DNA from: Climacium dendroides
Lineage: Eukaryota; Streptophyta; Bryopsida; Hypnales; Climaciaceae
Assembly (NCBI GenBank): GCA_950106755.1
Contig: OX467086.1
Location: 19,362,001-19,426,000 of the forward strand
Direction of reading: 5' to 3'
DNA: 64,000 bases
Part shown: positions 49,338 to 61,003 of the stretch, one piece after another
Layout of the letters: each line of letters starts with the position of its first letter
Position numbering within the stretch: position 1 is the first letter of the stretch
Notes under the pieces: generated by a model
Database searches by the model: none
Seen by the model: the letters and a program-made list of their open reading frames with translations, nothing else
Told to the model about the DNA's origin: nothing
Made by a program: the position numbers and the translations under genes

Positions 49338-51244
49338 ATAATTGGCTACTAGTACCTCAACCTCAACATAAACTTGCCTATGATAGGTAGATTGAATGGT
49401 TTGTTTTATTGCCATTAGCAAGATTTTTTTTCATACAAAGACAAATGTGAGAGAAATTGAATTTTTATTCTTTAGACAAAGTATGAATTTGTTATGAATT
49501 TCTGAAGTGTGCTACCCATTTAGTCCAAATGAGTCTTTAGACTTCTCCAAATCAACAAAAAGTGTTTCCATGATGGTCATCTTACCACCTAAAGCACTCA
49601 CAACATTTTCTAATATTGCTTCGAGATTTTCTAACATGGTCATGACATGAAGAAATTTAAAAAATAACCTTTTATGATGAGTTTATACTACAAACTAAGG
49701 TGTAAGTGTCCTATGATAGTCACTAGTAACTCCATGACCATCTCCCAAGGCATGGATTATGGCCACAAATCAACCCAATGTAGTCCTAACTCCATTTATT
49801 AAAAAAAGTCTGTCATGGATTGATGCAAGACTTTAATAGGTATTTCCCTACGTGCCTATTATAGGGAGGTTTACCTTATATGTATTGAAACTTTGGATTA
49901 GGATTAGAATTAAAGTAGGTACACCCAAATGTGCCACTGACCTTAAACCGCCATCTATACTATATGTACATCTCCAAAATCAGTTATGTACCTATGTGGA
50001 AGAAATGCTTTCAGAATCAAACTTTGTTCCTTAATAACTTTTGCATACAGTATCCAAATGCCACGTTCTCTGGTGCGTTAGAACCTCCTTTCACTTGCCA
50101 ACAAGAACATATGAAAATTTGAGCAGTATAATAATAGAAAATAGGCTCAGTAGCAAAAAGTGGCGGTTTGGGTGTACCTACCTTACATCACAGTGTCAGG
50201 ACTGCAGGGTGCACATTCATTTGATATTGAGCTTGGGATCAGAGCTGTTGTACCACTGATGGTTCAATTTCCTCCCAATGGCACTGCCATTCGTGTCTGT
50301 CAAAGCAGTAAAAGGCTCCTGTCAATTAAGCTTAGTCCAGGGAAGTCTGAGTAAGGTAAAACAGCCCATTGTGGTCAGAATTAGGAGTTTGACCTCAATT
50401 TTCAATTTTTTTCCCACATTATTACAAGTCTGAGGAATAGTGAGAGCAATTGAAATTATGTTTTTCTTGACAAAGTATGAAATTGCTTTGAATTTTTGAA
50501 GTGTTCAATGCATCACGGTCCAAAAGAGTTTGTAGACTACTTCAGTACCAACAAAATCTGAATCCATCCTGTTCATTTTGTTCACCTAAAGCAGTCATTG
50601 TATTTTCTAACATAAAAAGTCTAAAAGTTCATTCATACAATGAATTCACATTGAAAAGTAGGAAGTTCCTACTGAAGTCACTAATCACTCCATTACTATT
50701 ACGTAAGACATGCATTGTGGTCAAAATTTCACATGCTGAAATAAACCGTGATGAGGTCATTCCCCAGGTGTCCACTATGGGTCATCTAACCACAAGGGAC
50801 TATTCTACCTTACAAAAATTCTAATTAGAACACTATCTTTTGATAAAAAAAAATTGCATTTACTTGGAAGGCAACAAAAATCTTCATTAAGATAAGAGGT
50901 GCATTAATCAACCATTTAAGAGCTAATATTGAATTTTCAGGAGGTGAAACTTCTTGAAATATTTTTTAGTAAATTTTCCTTGAAAAACAAGTGGAATTGG
51001 CATCTAACCCAAGTCGTTTCACAAGGCTCTAAAATCGCCCACCTCTTCAAATGTGCATTGTTCATACATTGTAGAAAGCTATGAAAGAGTAGCATATACA
51101 AATAGTGTACATTTGAAGAGGTGGGCAGTTTTAGAGCTTGTATGCTTTTAGAACCTCTTGATGACCACTTTTATTAGCTTATACCACATCCTTGCATTAC
51201 ACTGATATTGGCAGAAACTGCAAGACTCTAAATCAATGAAGTTG
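49338..51244. other. spacer with dispersed repeats R1 and R2
   Basis: R2 lies at 50035-50165 ('atccaaatgccacgtt', 'ctttcacttgccaac'). R1 lies at 50935-51160 and includes the strong hairpin listed separately. No gene is supported. Confidence 0.55.
51026..51138. repeat. strong ~33 bp hairpin within repeat R1
   Basis: The left arm 51026-51059 and right arm 51105-51138 are near-perfect inverted copies; the right arm core is 'acatttgaagaggtgggc'. They enclose a loop of about 45 nt, giving a ~113 nt fold of the size of a plant miRNA precursor or a tiny foldback element. The related R1 copy at 2588-2700 pairs much less well. Confidence 0.8.
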
Positions 51245-52880
51245 TTCCAGGTCTGGAAAGCACAACATTACTCATATTTTGTGCATGCAGGCATGTCGGT
51301 ACGTATTGGACAAGAACCAAGAAATGCATCTTCTTAGTTCTAATGCCTGATTTTGATCTCCGTCTTGCACTTCCAGTCACTTGCTGCAGCCATTCAGTTA
51401 CTGTTGCTCCAGACTGTGTTTTCAAGAAAGTTGCACAATGATGCTCTTGCTACCAAATGTTGTCCGCTGGTGACAGAAGTGGTCCTGAAACTGATGTTGC
51501 AGCACTCGAGATGTCAGAATCCAAAGCAGCAACTTGGCAACTTTCGGTAAGCAAGTGGCCACTGGCCACTGGCCACTCCACCTGCAATGAGTGTGTAACA
51601 TAAGCTTACAACGCATCTTTGCTGACTGAGATAACATCATTGCTGGGGTGCAAACTGTAGCCATTTCTTGCATTAGGTTTGGGTCAAGCTATCTGTATAA
51701 ATTGTCTCTCATGTAGTTAGTTGTATATGCTCTCTTAGTTATGGACATTGGTGCATTCAAACCTTTTGAAGGGGGGGGAAGGATTTCATGTGTGCATGAA
51801 ATTGTCTATCACCTGGGAATTGAATTCCTGGTTGAAGAATGGGCTTGCTGCCTTAGAACTCATCCAATGAATGTGTGGAAGGGTCATCTTTGTCACCATT
51901 TCAATCACTCGATCTCCTTGCGCACATAGCCTTGACATCAAGTACACTTTGTCAATAGCTTGGACTAATATCATTCTCATGGTGTTGGCAAATGACAAGT
52001 TAAAGATTGTCAATTTGTTATATGGAAGTGATCTAGCATCAAAAATTATGACATACATCTCCACAATGTTCAATCATTTTGGACAGGTATACATTTACAT
52101 ATTGGACTATATCTTTGAAATGTGCCAAAGAAGTGGAATACCACCAATTTAGTTTAATCAAATTGATGCTTAAAGTAATTTGTCATTAATGTTCTCTCAA
52201 GGTCACTTGACTAATTTATAGTATCAATTTTAGGTATTTTCTCTTTAGACCTTTCACATAGTCCTAATTAATTAGCAACACTATCTTTTTAAGGTGACTA
52301 CATGTCCTTTAATAGCTCTTAATAAGAAACATAACTATTGAAAGAAAACTATACTAAACTTTAAACCCAAGGAGAGGAGGCTCTACATAGATAGAGGTTA
52401 CATCAATAATGAATGCAATGAAGTTTGCGTAGCCTCTTAGTCATAAGTGATGTAGTGCAGTCTCTTGTTTGACTTCTATACTTTAGAGGATTGACATGTA
52501 AAATTTTGAGAAAGCACGATCAAAACATGGCAAATGCAAATGAATCTAGTATATGGATTGTACATTATTAGGTAGTGTCCTCGTTTCCAATCAAAACCAA
52601 TGGTTATTTTTAGCTCTCTAAACTCAACAAAACCCATCTATATAGAGGTAGCAACTTATCATTGGACTTATGAATAACATGGTTATATTTATGGACTTAA
52701 TAATGCTCAAGAACCGGGAGGCTCAAGAGCATTATGGGACATAATGCCAAGTCTACTAGTTCATCATAGAAGTTCATATTTGTACTTTTCGCAAATCTAA
52801 GGGTGTAGAAAGAGGTTTTGCATTATGATTTTAAATGCTTTTTGTTACTATCCAAGAAAATGGTGATAAATTTGCCTCGA
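51245..52880 (+). repeat. unknown exon-like module M, dispersed copy 3
   Basis: Co-linear with 27517-29010 over roughly 1.6 kb, with small indels. It includes 'caagaaccaagaaatgcatc', the exon-like part at 51345-51555, 'tggttgaagaatgggcttgc' and 'gcattatgggacataatg'. The exon-like part has one in-frame TGA relative to copy 2, but the downstream GTAAGC donor is kept. The unit ends shortly after 'ggtgataaatttgcc' (52862), which corresponds to 29309, about 30 bp before the methylase-like exons begin in the other locus. Confidence 0.75.
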
Positions 52881-54988
52881 AAATCACACTTGGCATTATG
52901 ATCATTGTTCTTCATTCTGGTATTTTCTTTTTAGATCCATAGTAAGTTGAGCATGAATGAACAAGATCCAAACATTGAAATAACTTTTGGTAACGTGAAA
53001 ATAGAATCAATAGCTCTTTATTTGATTCCATAATAACATTCCTTGCTACTCCCATGACTTTGGATATTATTTCTGATAATGAAACTCTCTTTCATGTTTC
53101 CTAGTCCATTTCTGGTTTAACAGAGACAATTGTAAGGTAGAACTACCCATTACCACCATTTACCCAATTCCCCACCTACAGGTTCCTCCCATTTCTGTCA
53201 CTGGCCCATCTTATTACCATAATCTTACTCATCCATGATCATGATGGCAATGCACTAGGGAGCGGACACATCAGCCCACGCTTCAACAATGGTCTGGTCA
53301 TGCTTTACCAAAGGTCTACTCACAGTTTTACATTTCAGCTTTGAAAAATCACAAAAAATTCAATTCTTGTCAGAATGTCTTCATTCTTTTTGCAATTGAC
53401 TTCTCTCAAACAATTCAATCTCTGAAAAATATGAGAGCTCATAAATAGCTTCTCCAAAGTACCTAGATAGCAAATCTGTATGGTAATGGGTAGTTCTATC
53501 TTATATGCCGTATGTATGGAGGTAGTATATCGAAGGACATTTTGTTGTTGCCATTTGCTTGTTATCAGTGACTCAGCGTTTTGGTTGTGTCCTTGTTCCA
53601 TTTGACCTCATCCAAAAAACACCTGGACCAAAGTGAAGGTGATAATGTACAGGGCAATGCCGCTCGTTGTCAGGGATTGCGCAAAAAAATGGGCCGACGA
53701 GGAGGGCAGAGCCTGACGAGGAGGCCCTATTTTTTTGTGCAATCCCTGACAATGAGCGGCATTTCCCGACGTAAACCACAAGCGGGCAACAAATTTATTT
53801 TGGATGATAAATGAAAATCTGATGAAAAACGCATAATATCCGATTACGCAGGCAAAACAGCATAATCGGGCATTACGGGAGTGAAAACCCTAATTCTGCC
53901 GCAGAATCCTGACAGCTCTTCCACGGCACAAATCCCGGCAGTGGTTTACACATTGGGATGAAGGAGCCAATTGGGTTGCAAGTCGGCATCACAAAATGAA
54001 ATTAGAATCAGTACGTCTTTGTTTCATTCAATAATAACATCCCTGCTACTCCCATGCATTGACAAGTGCAAATTATCTATAAATTGACTATAGGTAGAAC
54101 TACCCATTACCATATATATTTGCTATTTAGGTATTTTGGAGAAGTTATTTGTCAACTTTCATATTTTTCAAAAATTGAAAAGTTTGAGAGAAGATAATTG
54201 CCAAAAAATGAAGACATTCCAACAAGAAGTGAATTTTTTGTAACTTTTCAAAGCTAAAATGTTAAACTATGAATAGACCCTTGTTGAAGCATGAGCACAT
54301 CCTTATTAAAGCATGGGCTACTGTATCTCCTCCCAAAGTGCAAGATTGTCATAATAGATGAGCCATGATGCAATTGGGAATATCCTATAGATGGCGGAAT
54401 TGGGTTAATAGTGGTATTAAGTGGTTCTACCTCACTACCCAAACAATTGTGATGCTATATTATTTATTTCTTTGAATGAAATCTTTTCATGGAGCTTATT
54501 TGAAAATTTGAAAATTTTCATCACTTATCCAATAAAGTCCTCAAAAATAACCATGTTGAATAGATGTGTCATTGTTAATTTTGTTAAATTGGTGCAATAG
54601 CAGGGCACAACTACTTGCAACATACATCTTTATAGGGCACTTAAGACTTGAACAAGTTCAGATTGATGTTTCAAGTTAGGTGTCCTGAAATGTAACAAAA
54701 TCTTGGAATATCACCAATTTAATGAAATTGACATGCATCGATGTAATGCCCAAATTTTGTTGACCCAAAGTCGAAGTTTCAATTTCCCCAAAGTTCAATA
54801 TTTTAAGCTAAAACATTTTTCTTCTTTCCAACATATAAACCTTGAACCAATCATTCACGAACAAGTAATCATACCATTGAAGTTACTTGCAAACTTTTCA
54901 GTCACATTGAATCCCATTCTTTTGCCTCCAAAGAATTCTCTTGTTTGACCTATGACAACATCTTCCTAAATATGAATTCTTGCACTAA
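52881..54988. other. spacer with a hairpin and repeat blocks
   Basis: Contains the long hairpin at 53656-53763 and, at 54128-54440, a copy of the repeat block at 12205-12540. No coding region is supported; the open frames over 53573-53814 fall on the hairpin arms. Confidence 0.55.
53656..53763. repeat. long hairpin with ~40 bp arms
   Basis: Left arm 53656-53695 (starts 'aatgccgctcgttgtcaggg') pairs with right arm 53723-53763 (ends 'ccctgacaatgagcggcatt'). There are only about two mismatches and one extra base over 40 bp. The loop is ~27 nt and itself carries a doubled 'gacgagga'. The arms are GC-rich compared with the flanks. It could be a foldback transposon or a hairpin RNA source. Confidence 0.9.
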
Positions 54989-55404
54989 GAGCATTGCCAC
55001 CCATTCATGCCTAATGTGGCCTAGGAAATGGGTTGGCTGGTGCCCTGCAGTTCCTGGGATCCTTCCGTCCCACAAACATGCCACCCATTCCTAGGAAAAC
55101 AACTCAGCAAGACAAGTTCTAATTCATTTGTTTCAATAAAAGATGAAAAAGAAAACAAGTCAAGACTTCTCATTGGTGGAACTTGCTGTAGTTATCACAC
55201 TTTTCGAAAAGAGAGCCAAAAACATTGTCAAACAACGAGAAGAGAAGAGATGAATGGGACTGGTAGGATGGGGGTTTGATCACTTATTTGAGCAGGGCCA
55301 AGTTCATTTATTGCTTTCTTCAAGAAGCGGTGGGAAAAGTTTTTGAAGTCGACCACAGCCTAGCCCAAGCCGACCTCCTCTGGCGTCAATGAGTGGCGAT
55401 GCTC
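54989..55404. mobile_element. MITE with TAA target duplication (PIF/Harbinger-like)
   Basis: The 416 bp segment begins GAGCATTGCCACCCATT and ends with the reverse complement of GAGCATCGCCACTCATT. TAA lies directly outside both ends, as expected for the 3 bp TWA target of PIF/Harbinger elements. The interior is non-coding with higher GC near the left end. Confidence 0.78.
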
Positions 55405-57524
55405 TAACTTATCATGGGTTGAAATCCACTGTACACTTGGTGACAAGCACAAAGAAAGTGGAGAGAGGAACCAACATAAGTGAGATTTTCTCAGTGCAAG
55501 AATGGTAGCCTAGTTGCAAGTAGAGAAGACAAAATATGGTACTACTTTTGTAAAATCATAAAGATTGAAGTGAGGTTGTACTATACGGTACAATATGTCA
55601 TACATTACTGATGTGGTCAGGAGGAGGGCCTAAACAGAGAGACAGAGAGAGAGATCCACGCCAAGAACAGTTGCACAGAGCTGGTGTCATTGATGGGCAA
55701 CACAATTACAAGATAGAGATTTAAGGTGAAGGTACCCATAACCAATCAAATAAGGGAGCCGACCCATTTCCGACCACTTAAGCAATTTTGCATATCTAGA
55801 GTGCTGTTTTCTTGAGTGGAGAAATTTTCCCATGTACAGAAATAGAATTTAGAAGGATTCCATATTTTTTCAGAATTTTATATCTCAAAACATAATTACT
55901 ACTAATTTTTTAGTTGAAGATTTTGTTCGACACATTCTTGTCATATAGGTCCTCCTATTTTCAACCATAGATTGGTTGTAAAATCAACCAAGACTGCAAC
56001 CAATCATATTGTGCCACAACTTGCATTGAAGATTGTGCCACAATTAATGTCCTGCTTTCTCCTAAAGATTGGAAAGAGTGTAGTCTATATGACGGGAATG
56101 AGTCCCTGGTCGGGAATGGATCCCCTCCCTTAAGCAATTCTAGACATGGTTTAGAATGTTGCAAGGCAAAGCAAATTTTTCATAGGTGCATTGATAGAAA
56201 TGACGGGGATTGCAAAAAATTAGTAATTTCGTTGCTTAAACTAAAATTACTATGAATTTTGGGAGGCAAAAAGTACTTCAAACCTATAGACAATCACTAG
56301 ATGCTTCTAATTTTGATCTTTGCTAAACTACTTTCTTGCTCACTACTTCCTATTTTCATGGTTAGCACTTTGCGGCATGTCTCATGATGTTATTAGTTGG
56401 GACGCATTCCAAGGTTTGGTTGGAAATTGAACCCAACCTTGGTGGAAAATAGAGCACCCTATAGGTTGTACATAGGTACCTAATCGGAAATGAATACTTC
56501 CACCTTACAATGTGATGTCTTTTGTTCCATATTTTGGCACAAATTGGAAGAAGATTTATTACAAAGTAGAAGATACAATACATTCTTCAAAAAATTATCA
56601 AGTAGAAGTAGGTCCTGGATTGAAAGAAAAAATAAATCATTAATAGTTTTAAGATGGGATTGAAACACAATAATCCCAATAGTGAGATTGTTCTAACAAA
56701 CAAACTTAACCTTGTTAAAAAAAAAATTGAATTATTTTGAAAATTGCTTCTAGAAATGAATCCTATAAGTTATTTTTTCAAGAAGATGTTTAAATTGCGT
56801 GACTTTCACATCACTAATGAATCAAAGCTTTATATGTAGACAAAAGTAAGATCTATAAGAATTTAAGAAAAAAATTATTTCAAGTTTTTGTAGATTTCTT
56901 TTTTTGCCCGATGACATGAAAATTATGTTTAAGATGGCATAACTTTTGCTCCCGGACACCGATTGAAATAAAATTATATTCCCATGAAGCTAATAATTTT
57001 TTCTATCTTATCAAAAGGTTTCAAAAAAAATTCACCAAAAATTGAGGTCATAGGAACCTACCTAAATTCCTCAAAGTCACCCAGGAGATTCTTAGTCCTT
57101 TAGAGGTTAAGATATTTGACTAATATCCAATAGCTCTCAATATGACTCTAATTTGCAAATGCAAGGGGCTCTAATGGTATCCCCAATGCAAATGAAAACC
57201 ACAACACTAATCAAGGGACACCTCCAAAAAAACACTACTCAATACAAATTGGAATTGGTCCCTCTTTACTTCTATCCCCACCATTTTTCTTCACAAGCCC
57301 AACAAGTTGGTGAGATATGGAAAGTCCATAAGTTGGCTCACAATAGGAAGATTCTTAATTGTCATACCTTTTCAAGCTTTGTTATATTTGTGAGTAAATT
57401 GGAACTTCCTTTTCTGCATGAAAGCGTTTTTTTTTAATATAGAATATTTCTTCCTCTTCATTTTTGTATTGCAAAAAAAACACTTATTTGAGTTTTGGAT
57501 TGCTAGCTTTGTAGTCAATTATTT
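55405..57524. other. spacer with a truncated TTAA element
   Basis: A block near 56330-56450 is related to 11940-12170. At about 56580-57110 is the right half of a subfamily A element. It matches 14450-14979 in order and ends AGTCCTTTAGAGGTTAA, with the left half missing. No gene is supported. Confidence 0.6.
56580..57110. mobile_element. TTAA element, subfamily A, 5'-truncated
   Basis: Shares 'agtagaagtaggtcctgg', 'aataatcccaatagtgagat' and 'tcaagaagatg' with the complete A copies, and ends TAGTCCTTTAGAGGTTAA. The left terminus is replaced by unrelated sequence. Confidence 0.7.
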
Positions 57525-57718
57525 TTAATCCTTAAAGCCATAAGATATGTTTTCAAGGGTGTTTTCCCTATTGGATGGACCCTTACTAGTGCAGTATTTG
57601 TTGGATTCTTGTGAAAATTTTACCAAAGGTATCCTTTTCTACTAGTTTGATGCGTAGAAAATTTTACAACAATCCAAATCATGGTTTAAAAAATTATGCC
57701 TCAATATTACATTTTTGT

Positions 57719-58630
57719 TTAATCCTTCAAAGACTGGGACTCCAAAAATACTCCAAAATTGCCATTTCTAGTACAAGCACCAAATTTTAGAAAAAACAAA
57801 CTTATGTACACATGTAACCATAGGATCTTGTTGTATGTTGGTTTGAGAAGATATGGAAAAATTTCAAAAATTTTGACCACACAAATTGCAAGATATTAGT
57901 GTTTGAAGTGACAAAACCCCATTTTAGCCCTGCAAAAAATCAAGCGGCTATACTTCATAAGGTCAGATTTGTATGAAAAAATATCCAAAATGGTGGTGCT
58001 TCTTTGGATTCATTCTTCAAGGCAGCTACATGCTTGAAAATTTTTAGATCATTTGGAATTGTACAACATAAAAGAAAAAAATAGTAAATAGAAAAAAGTA
58101 GAAAATGATTCAAAATACTAAATTGTTAAAAATTTAATCATGGAATTGAAAAATTCCAATTCCAATGTTTGAAATATTTTAATAAACAATCTAAATCTTG
58201 TGATTTTATTTTTTCATAAATATAAAAAATTGAGTAAAATACAGGACTTTAGTGTTTATTTTAGAATAGAAAATCCATAATTGCCCACAAACTAAAACTC
58301 CTCATAAATTTTGACTCATTGATTAAAATGGAATGATTCAAAGCTTTTCATGTATATACAACTCTAAAAACCAATTTCAAATTTTTGTTTAAGAAAAAAA
58401 TGATTTGTTCTAATCTATCCGGATTGCCTATTTATGAAAAAAGTAACATATTAGGCCATAACTTTTGATTCATATTTCCAAATGTCATGAAATTTAGTGC
58501 ACATGAAAGGTATTCCTTGTCCCCACCTTCTATTAAAATTTTAGCTTAAAATCTGCAAATCTCCAATCACATGTACTTGCCCAAAATTTCTATGTTGCCA
58601 AAAAAAACATATTAGTCCTTTAGGGGGTAA
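57719..58630. mobile_element. TTAA-flanked element, subfamily B, nested
   Basis: Begins TTAATCCTTCAAAGACTGGG and ends AGTCCTTTAGGGGGTAA. The interior has the B landmarks in order: 'aattgccatttctagtac', 'aaccataggatcttg', 'ttggattcattcttcaaggc', 'ttggaattgtacaaca', 'ggccataacttttga'. No transposase. Confidence 0.75.
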
Positions 58631-58700
58631 GTAGGGGTAGTTAACACAACCATGACAGATAGATTCAATCAATTTGAAACTTACATATATTCTCAACAAC

Positions 58701-58844
58701 TTTGTTAACATAATCCCCAAAGTTGAAAGGTATATGTTAACATAATCCCCAAAGTTTGTTAACATAATCCCCAAAGTTGAAAGGTATATGTTAACATAAT
58801 CCCCAAAGTTTGTTAACATAATCCCCAAAGTTGAAAGGCATATG
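58701..58844 (+). repeat. 54 bp tandem repeat, 2.7 copies
   Basis: The unit has two half-units of 22 and 32 bp, each containing 'gttaacataatccccaaag'. Copies are essentially identical, so the expansion is recent. It makes a repetitive open frame on the minus strand that I do not regard as a gene. It lies inside the outer TTAA element. Confidence 0.95.
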
Positions 58845-59152
58845 AGCACTTGTTTTGACTTACAAGCATTTGAAATAAGTTTTTATACTTTGAGCAATGT
58901 TCAAACTTTAAAAGCCCAATTTCAAAGGCTTGTGAGTCAAAATCATGTCCTTTAATGCCTTTCAACTTTTGAAATTATAACTTTTTGAACTAAGACTTAG
59001 ATTATTATAAAAAAAATTTAGGCATTAAGCTAGCAATGAAACACACTTCTATTATAAAAAATTTATGAGAATCCAACAAATATTGTACTAGAAAGAGTCT
59101 ACTCCAAAGTAGAAAATGGCCCAAAATCATACCTTGAGGCTTGAAGGGTTAA

Positions 59153-59982
59153 AAGTCACCAGAATGGAATGAGGTTCACAACCCTCTACTTCAAAATTCA
59201 TATATTGTCCCTATTCCAATCATGTTTAGATTGAAAATGCCTTAAACACACCCACGGTGAATGTATTATCATTGCAACAACGCTATGAAAAATGTGATAA
59301 GGTAACTCCACCTAAAATTGACCAAATAAACAATTCAACATGGTTCCCATTACTATATTGAAATTTCTTTTGTAGGGTTTTGTTGGTAGTTAAAAGAGGA
59401 TTCTAAATTCTCTTTGAATGCATTTTTTGAACATTGTCAGTATGAATAAGCTATGAATATTCAAAGTGCTGAAAATAGGTGTTCTTAAAACCGACCTTGA
59501 AATTCTCCAGAATAGTGGGAGTAGAAGAGTACATTTTAGGGAAGAATTTGTAGGGATGGAAATTGATTTTAAAGATTTTCTGGTGACATTATCATAGTCT
59601 CGTGACTGACAGCCGGATAAGCTTACTTCGTTTGCGAGGTGAGGTCCGGTTGTAGATAAGCTCAGCCCTGCAACATCCTCCCCAAGGCTGCGGTGGTGCA
59701 GATAACTTCACTTGGTCCTGCACTCCTGCCACAAAGAGATCATGGAATGATAGCTTATCTGCTCGGCTCAGCTCGGCTCCTGTCCGCAAGCTTTGCAGTC
59801 TGGAAGACTGGAACCCATGAAACTGACCAATTGCATGCCCTAACTTTCACATTTTTGAAATACATTTCAGTTGAGTTGGTGACACCGTAATTCTGTGGGT
59901 TGTTGGAGCCTATCCTGATGCAATTTTAAAGTCAGTTCTGTGTGATGACTATACTTTGCAAACTGAACAGAGGAAACTAAAA
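59153..59982. other. spacer before the Helitron array
   Basis: Dispersed family R3 blocks at about 59300-59360 and 59385-59560 recur at 62500-62720. 59590-59880 has higher GC with no recognisable motif. Confidence 0.5.
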
Positions 59983-60413
59983 TCTCTTCTATTAAGACAG
60001 GTGGTTTGTTTTGTTTGTTTGTTTGTTTTGTTTTGTTTGTCACGTTGAGATCTCCCGGACCGTGCGTCCCCCGGTCGCGTGCTTGGTACCGCCGGAAAGC
60101 CCTCGGCGAGGAGGGGTACACCGGCTTGGTTTCGTGGCGTTCGGACGTACGGTGTGGAAGTTGTGCATTTTCGAGTTATTTTTGGTTATGGAAAATTAGA
60201 AAATTACTTTTACTCATATTTTGGTCGCGATTTTGGTCGCGATCTTGGTACTGTCGGAAAGCCCTCGGCGAGGAGGGGTGCACCGGCTTGGTTTCGTGGC
60301 GTTCCGACTCACGGTGTGAAAGTTATGGATTTTTGAGTTGTTTTTGGTTCTAAAAAAACAGAAAATTACTTTTACTTTTGTTTTGATTGTGGCAATGCCA
60401 CAGGGCACTCTAG
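59983..60413 (+). mobile_element. Helitron-like element H1
   Basis: Starts TCTCTTCTATTAAGACAGG directly after an A and ends with the palindrome GTGGCAATGCCAC, nine bases, then CTAG. This is the Helitron 3' end layout (short hairpin about 10 nt before CTRR). Inside are a TTTG-rich tract, 'cacgttgagatctcccgg' and two ~155 bp GC-rich internal repeats (near 60086 and 60245). No Rep/helicase is encoded, so it is non-autonomous. Confidence 0.8.
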
Positions 60414-61003
60414 TCTCTCCTATTAAGATAGGTGGTTTGTTTTGTTTTGTTTTGTTTGTTTGTTTGTTTGTTTGTTTTGTTTTGTTTGTCACGTTGAGAT
60501 CTCCCGGACTGTGCGTCCCCCACTCGCGTGCTTGGTACTGTTGGAAAGCCCTCGGCGAGGAGGGGTGCACCGGCTTGGTTCCGTGGCGTTCGGACGTACG
60601 GTGTGGAAGTTGTGCATTTTCGAGTTATTTTTGGTTCTGAAAAATTAGAAAATTACTTTTTCTGATATTTCGGTCGCGATCTTGGTACCGTCGGAAAGCC
60701 CTCGGCGAGGAGGGGTGCACGGGCTTGGTTTCATGGCATTCCGACTCACCGTGTGAAAGTTATTGAATTTTGAATTTTTTTTAATGAAATAAATAATTAG
60801 AAAATTAGTTTTACTTATATTTTGATCACAATCTTGGTACCGTCAGAAAGCCCTCGGCGAGGAAGGGTGCACGAGCTTTGTTTCGTGGCCTTCCGACTCA
60901 CGGTGAGAAAGTTATGGATTTTTGAGTTGTTTTTGGTTCTAAAAAAATTAAAAAATTACTTTTACTTTTGTTTTGATTGTGGCAACGCCACAAGGCACTC
61001 TAG
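60414..61003 (+). mobile_element. Helitron-like element H2
   Basis: Begins TCTCTCCTATTAAGATAGG immediately after the CTAG of H1 and ends GTGGCAACGCCAC, nine bases, CTAG. It has three internal ~150 bp repeats (near 60535, 60684 and 60836), one more than its neighbours, each containing 'gaaagccctcggcgagga'. Non-autonomous. Confidence 0.8.

Larger units (their letters stand above)
57525..59152. mobile_element. outer TTAA element (subfamily D) hosting a nested B element
   Basis: Outer ends are TTAATCCTTAAAGCCATAAG and, reverse-complemented from the right, TTAACCCTTCAAGCCTCAAG. Subterminal inverted copies also match ('agtatttgttggattct' on the left, reverse of 'agaatccaacaaatattgt' on the right). 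Removing the inner element leaves about 716 bp, so the nesting is clear. Confidence 0.72.

Noticed and set aside
58541..58849. A 102-codon minus-strand frame with internally repeated TLGIMLTNFGDYVNIY units
   Set aside because: It is the translation of a non-coding 54 bp tandem repeat inside a transposon, with no promoter or related family.
60086..60300. GC-rich 'ctcggcgaggagggg' blocks suggestive of rRNA
   Set aside because: No conserved rRNA helices or flanks could be recognised, and the blocks recur as ~155 bp internal repeats within elements that have Helitron ends.
60006..60640. Repeated ~100-codon frames (CFVLFVTLRSPG..., RKALGEEGCTGLV...) that look like a duplicated gene
   Set aside because: They fall on the internal repeats of the Helitron-like array, run in several frames and both strands, and start in a TTTG tract.
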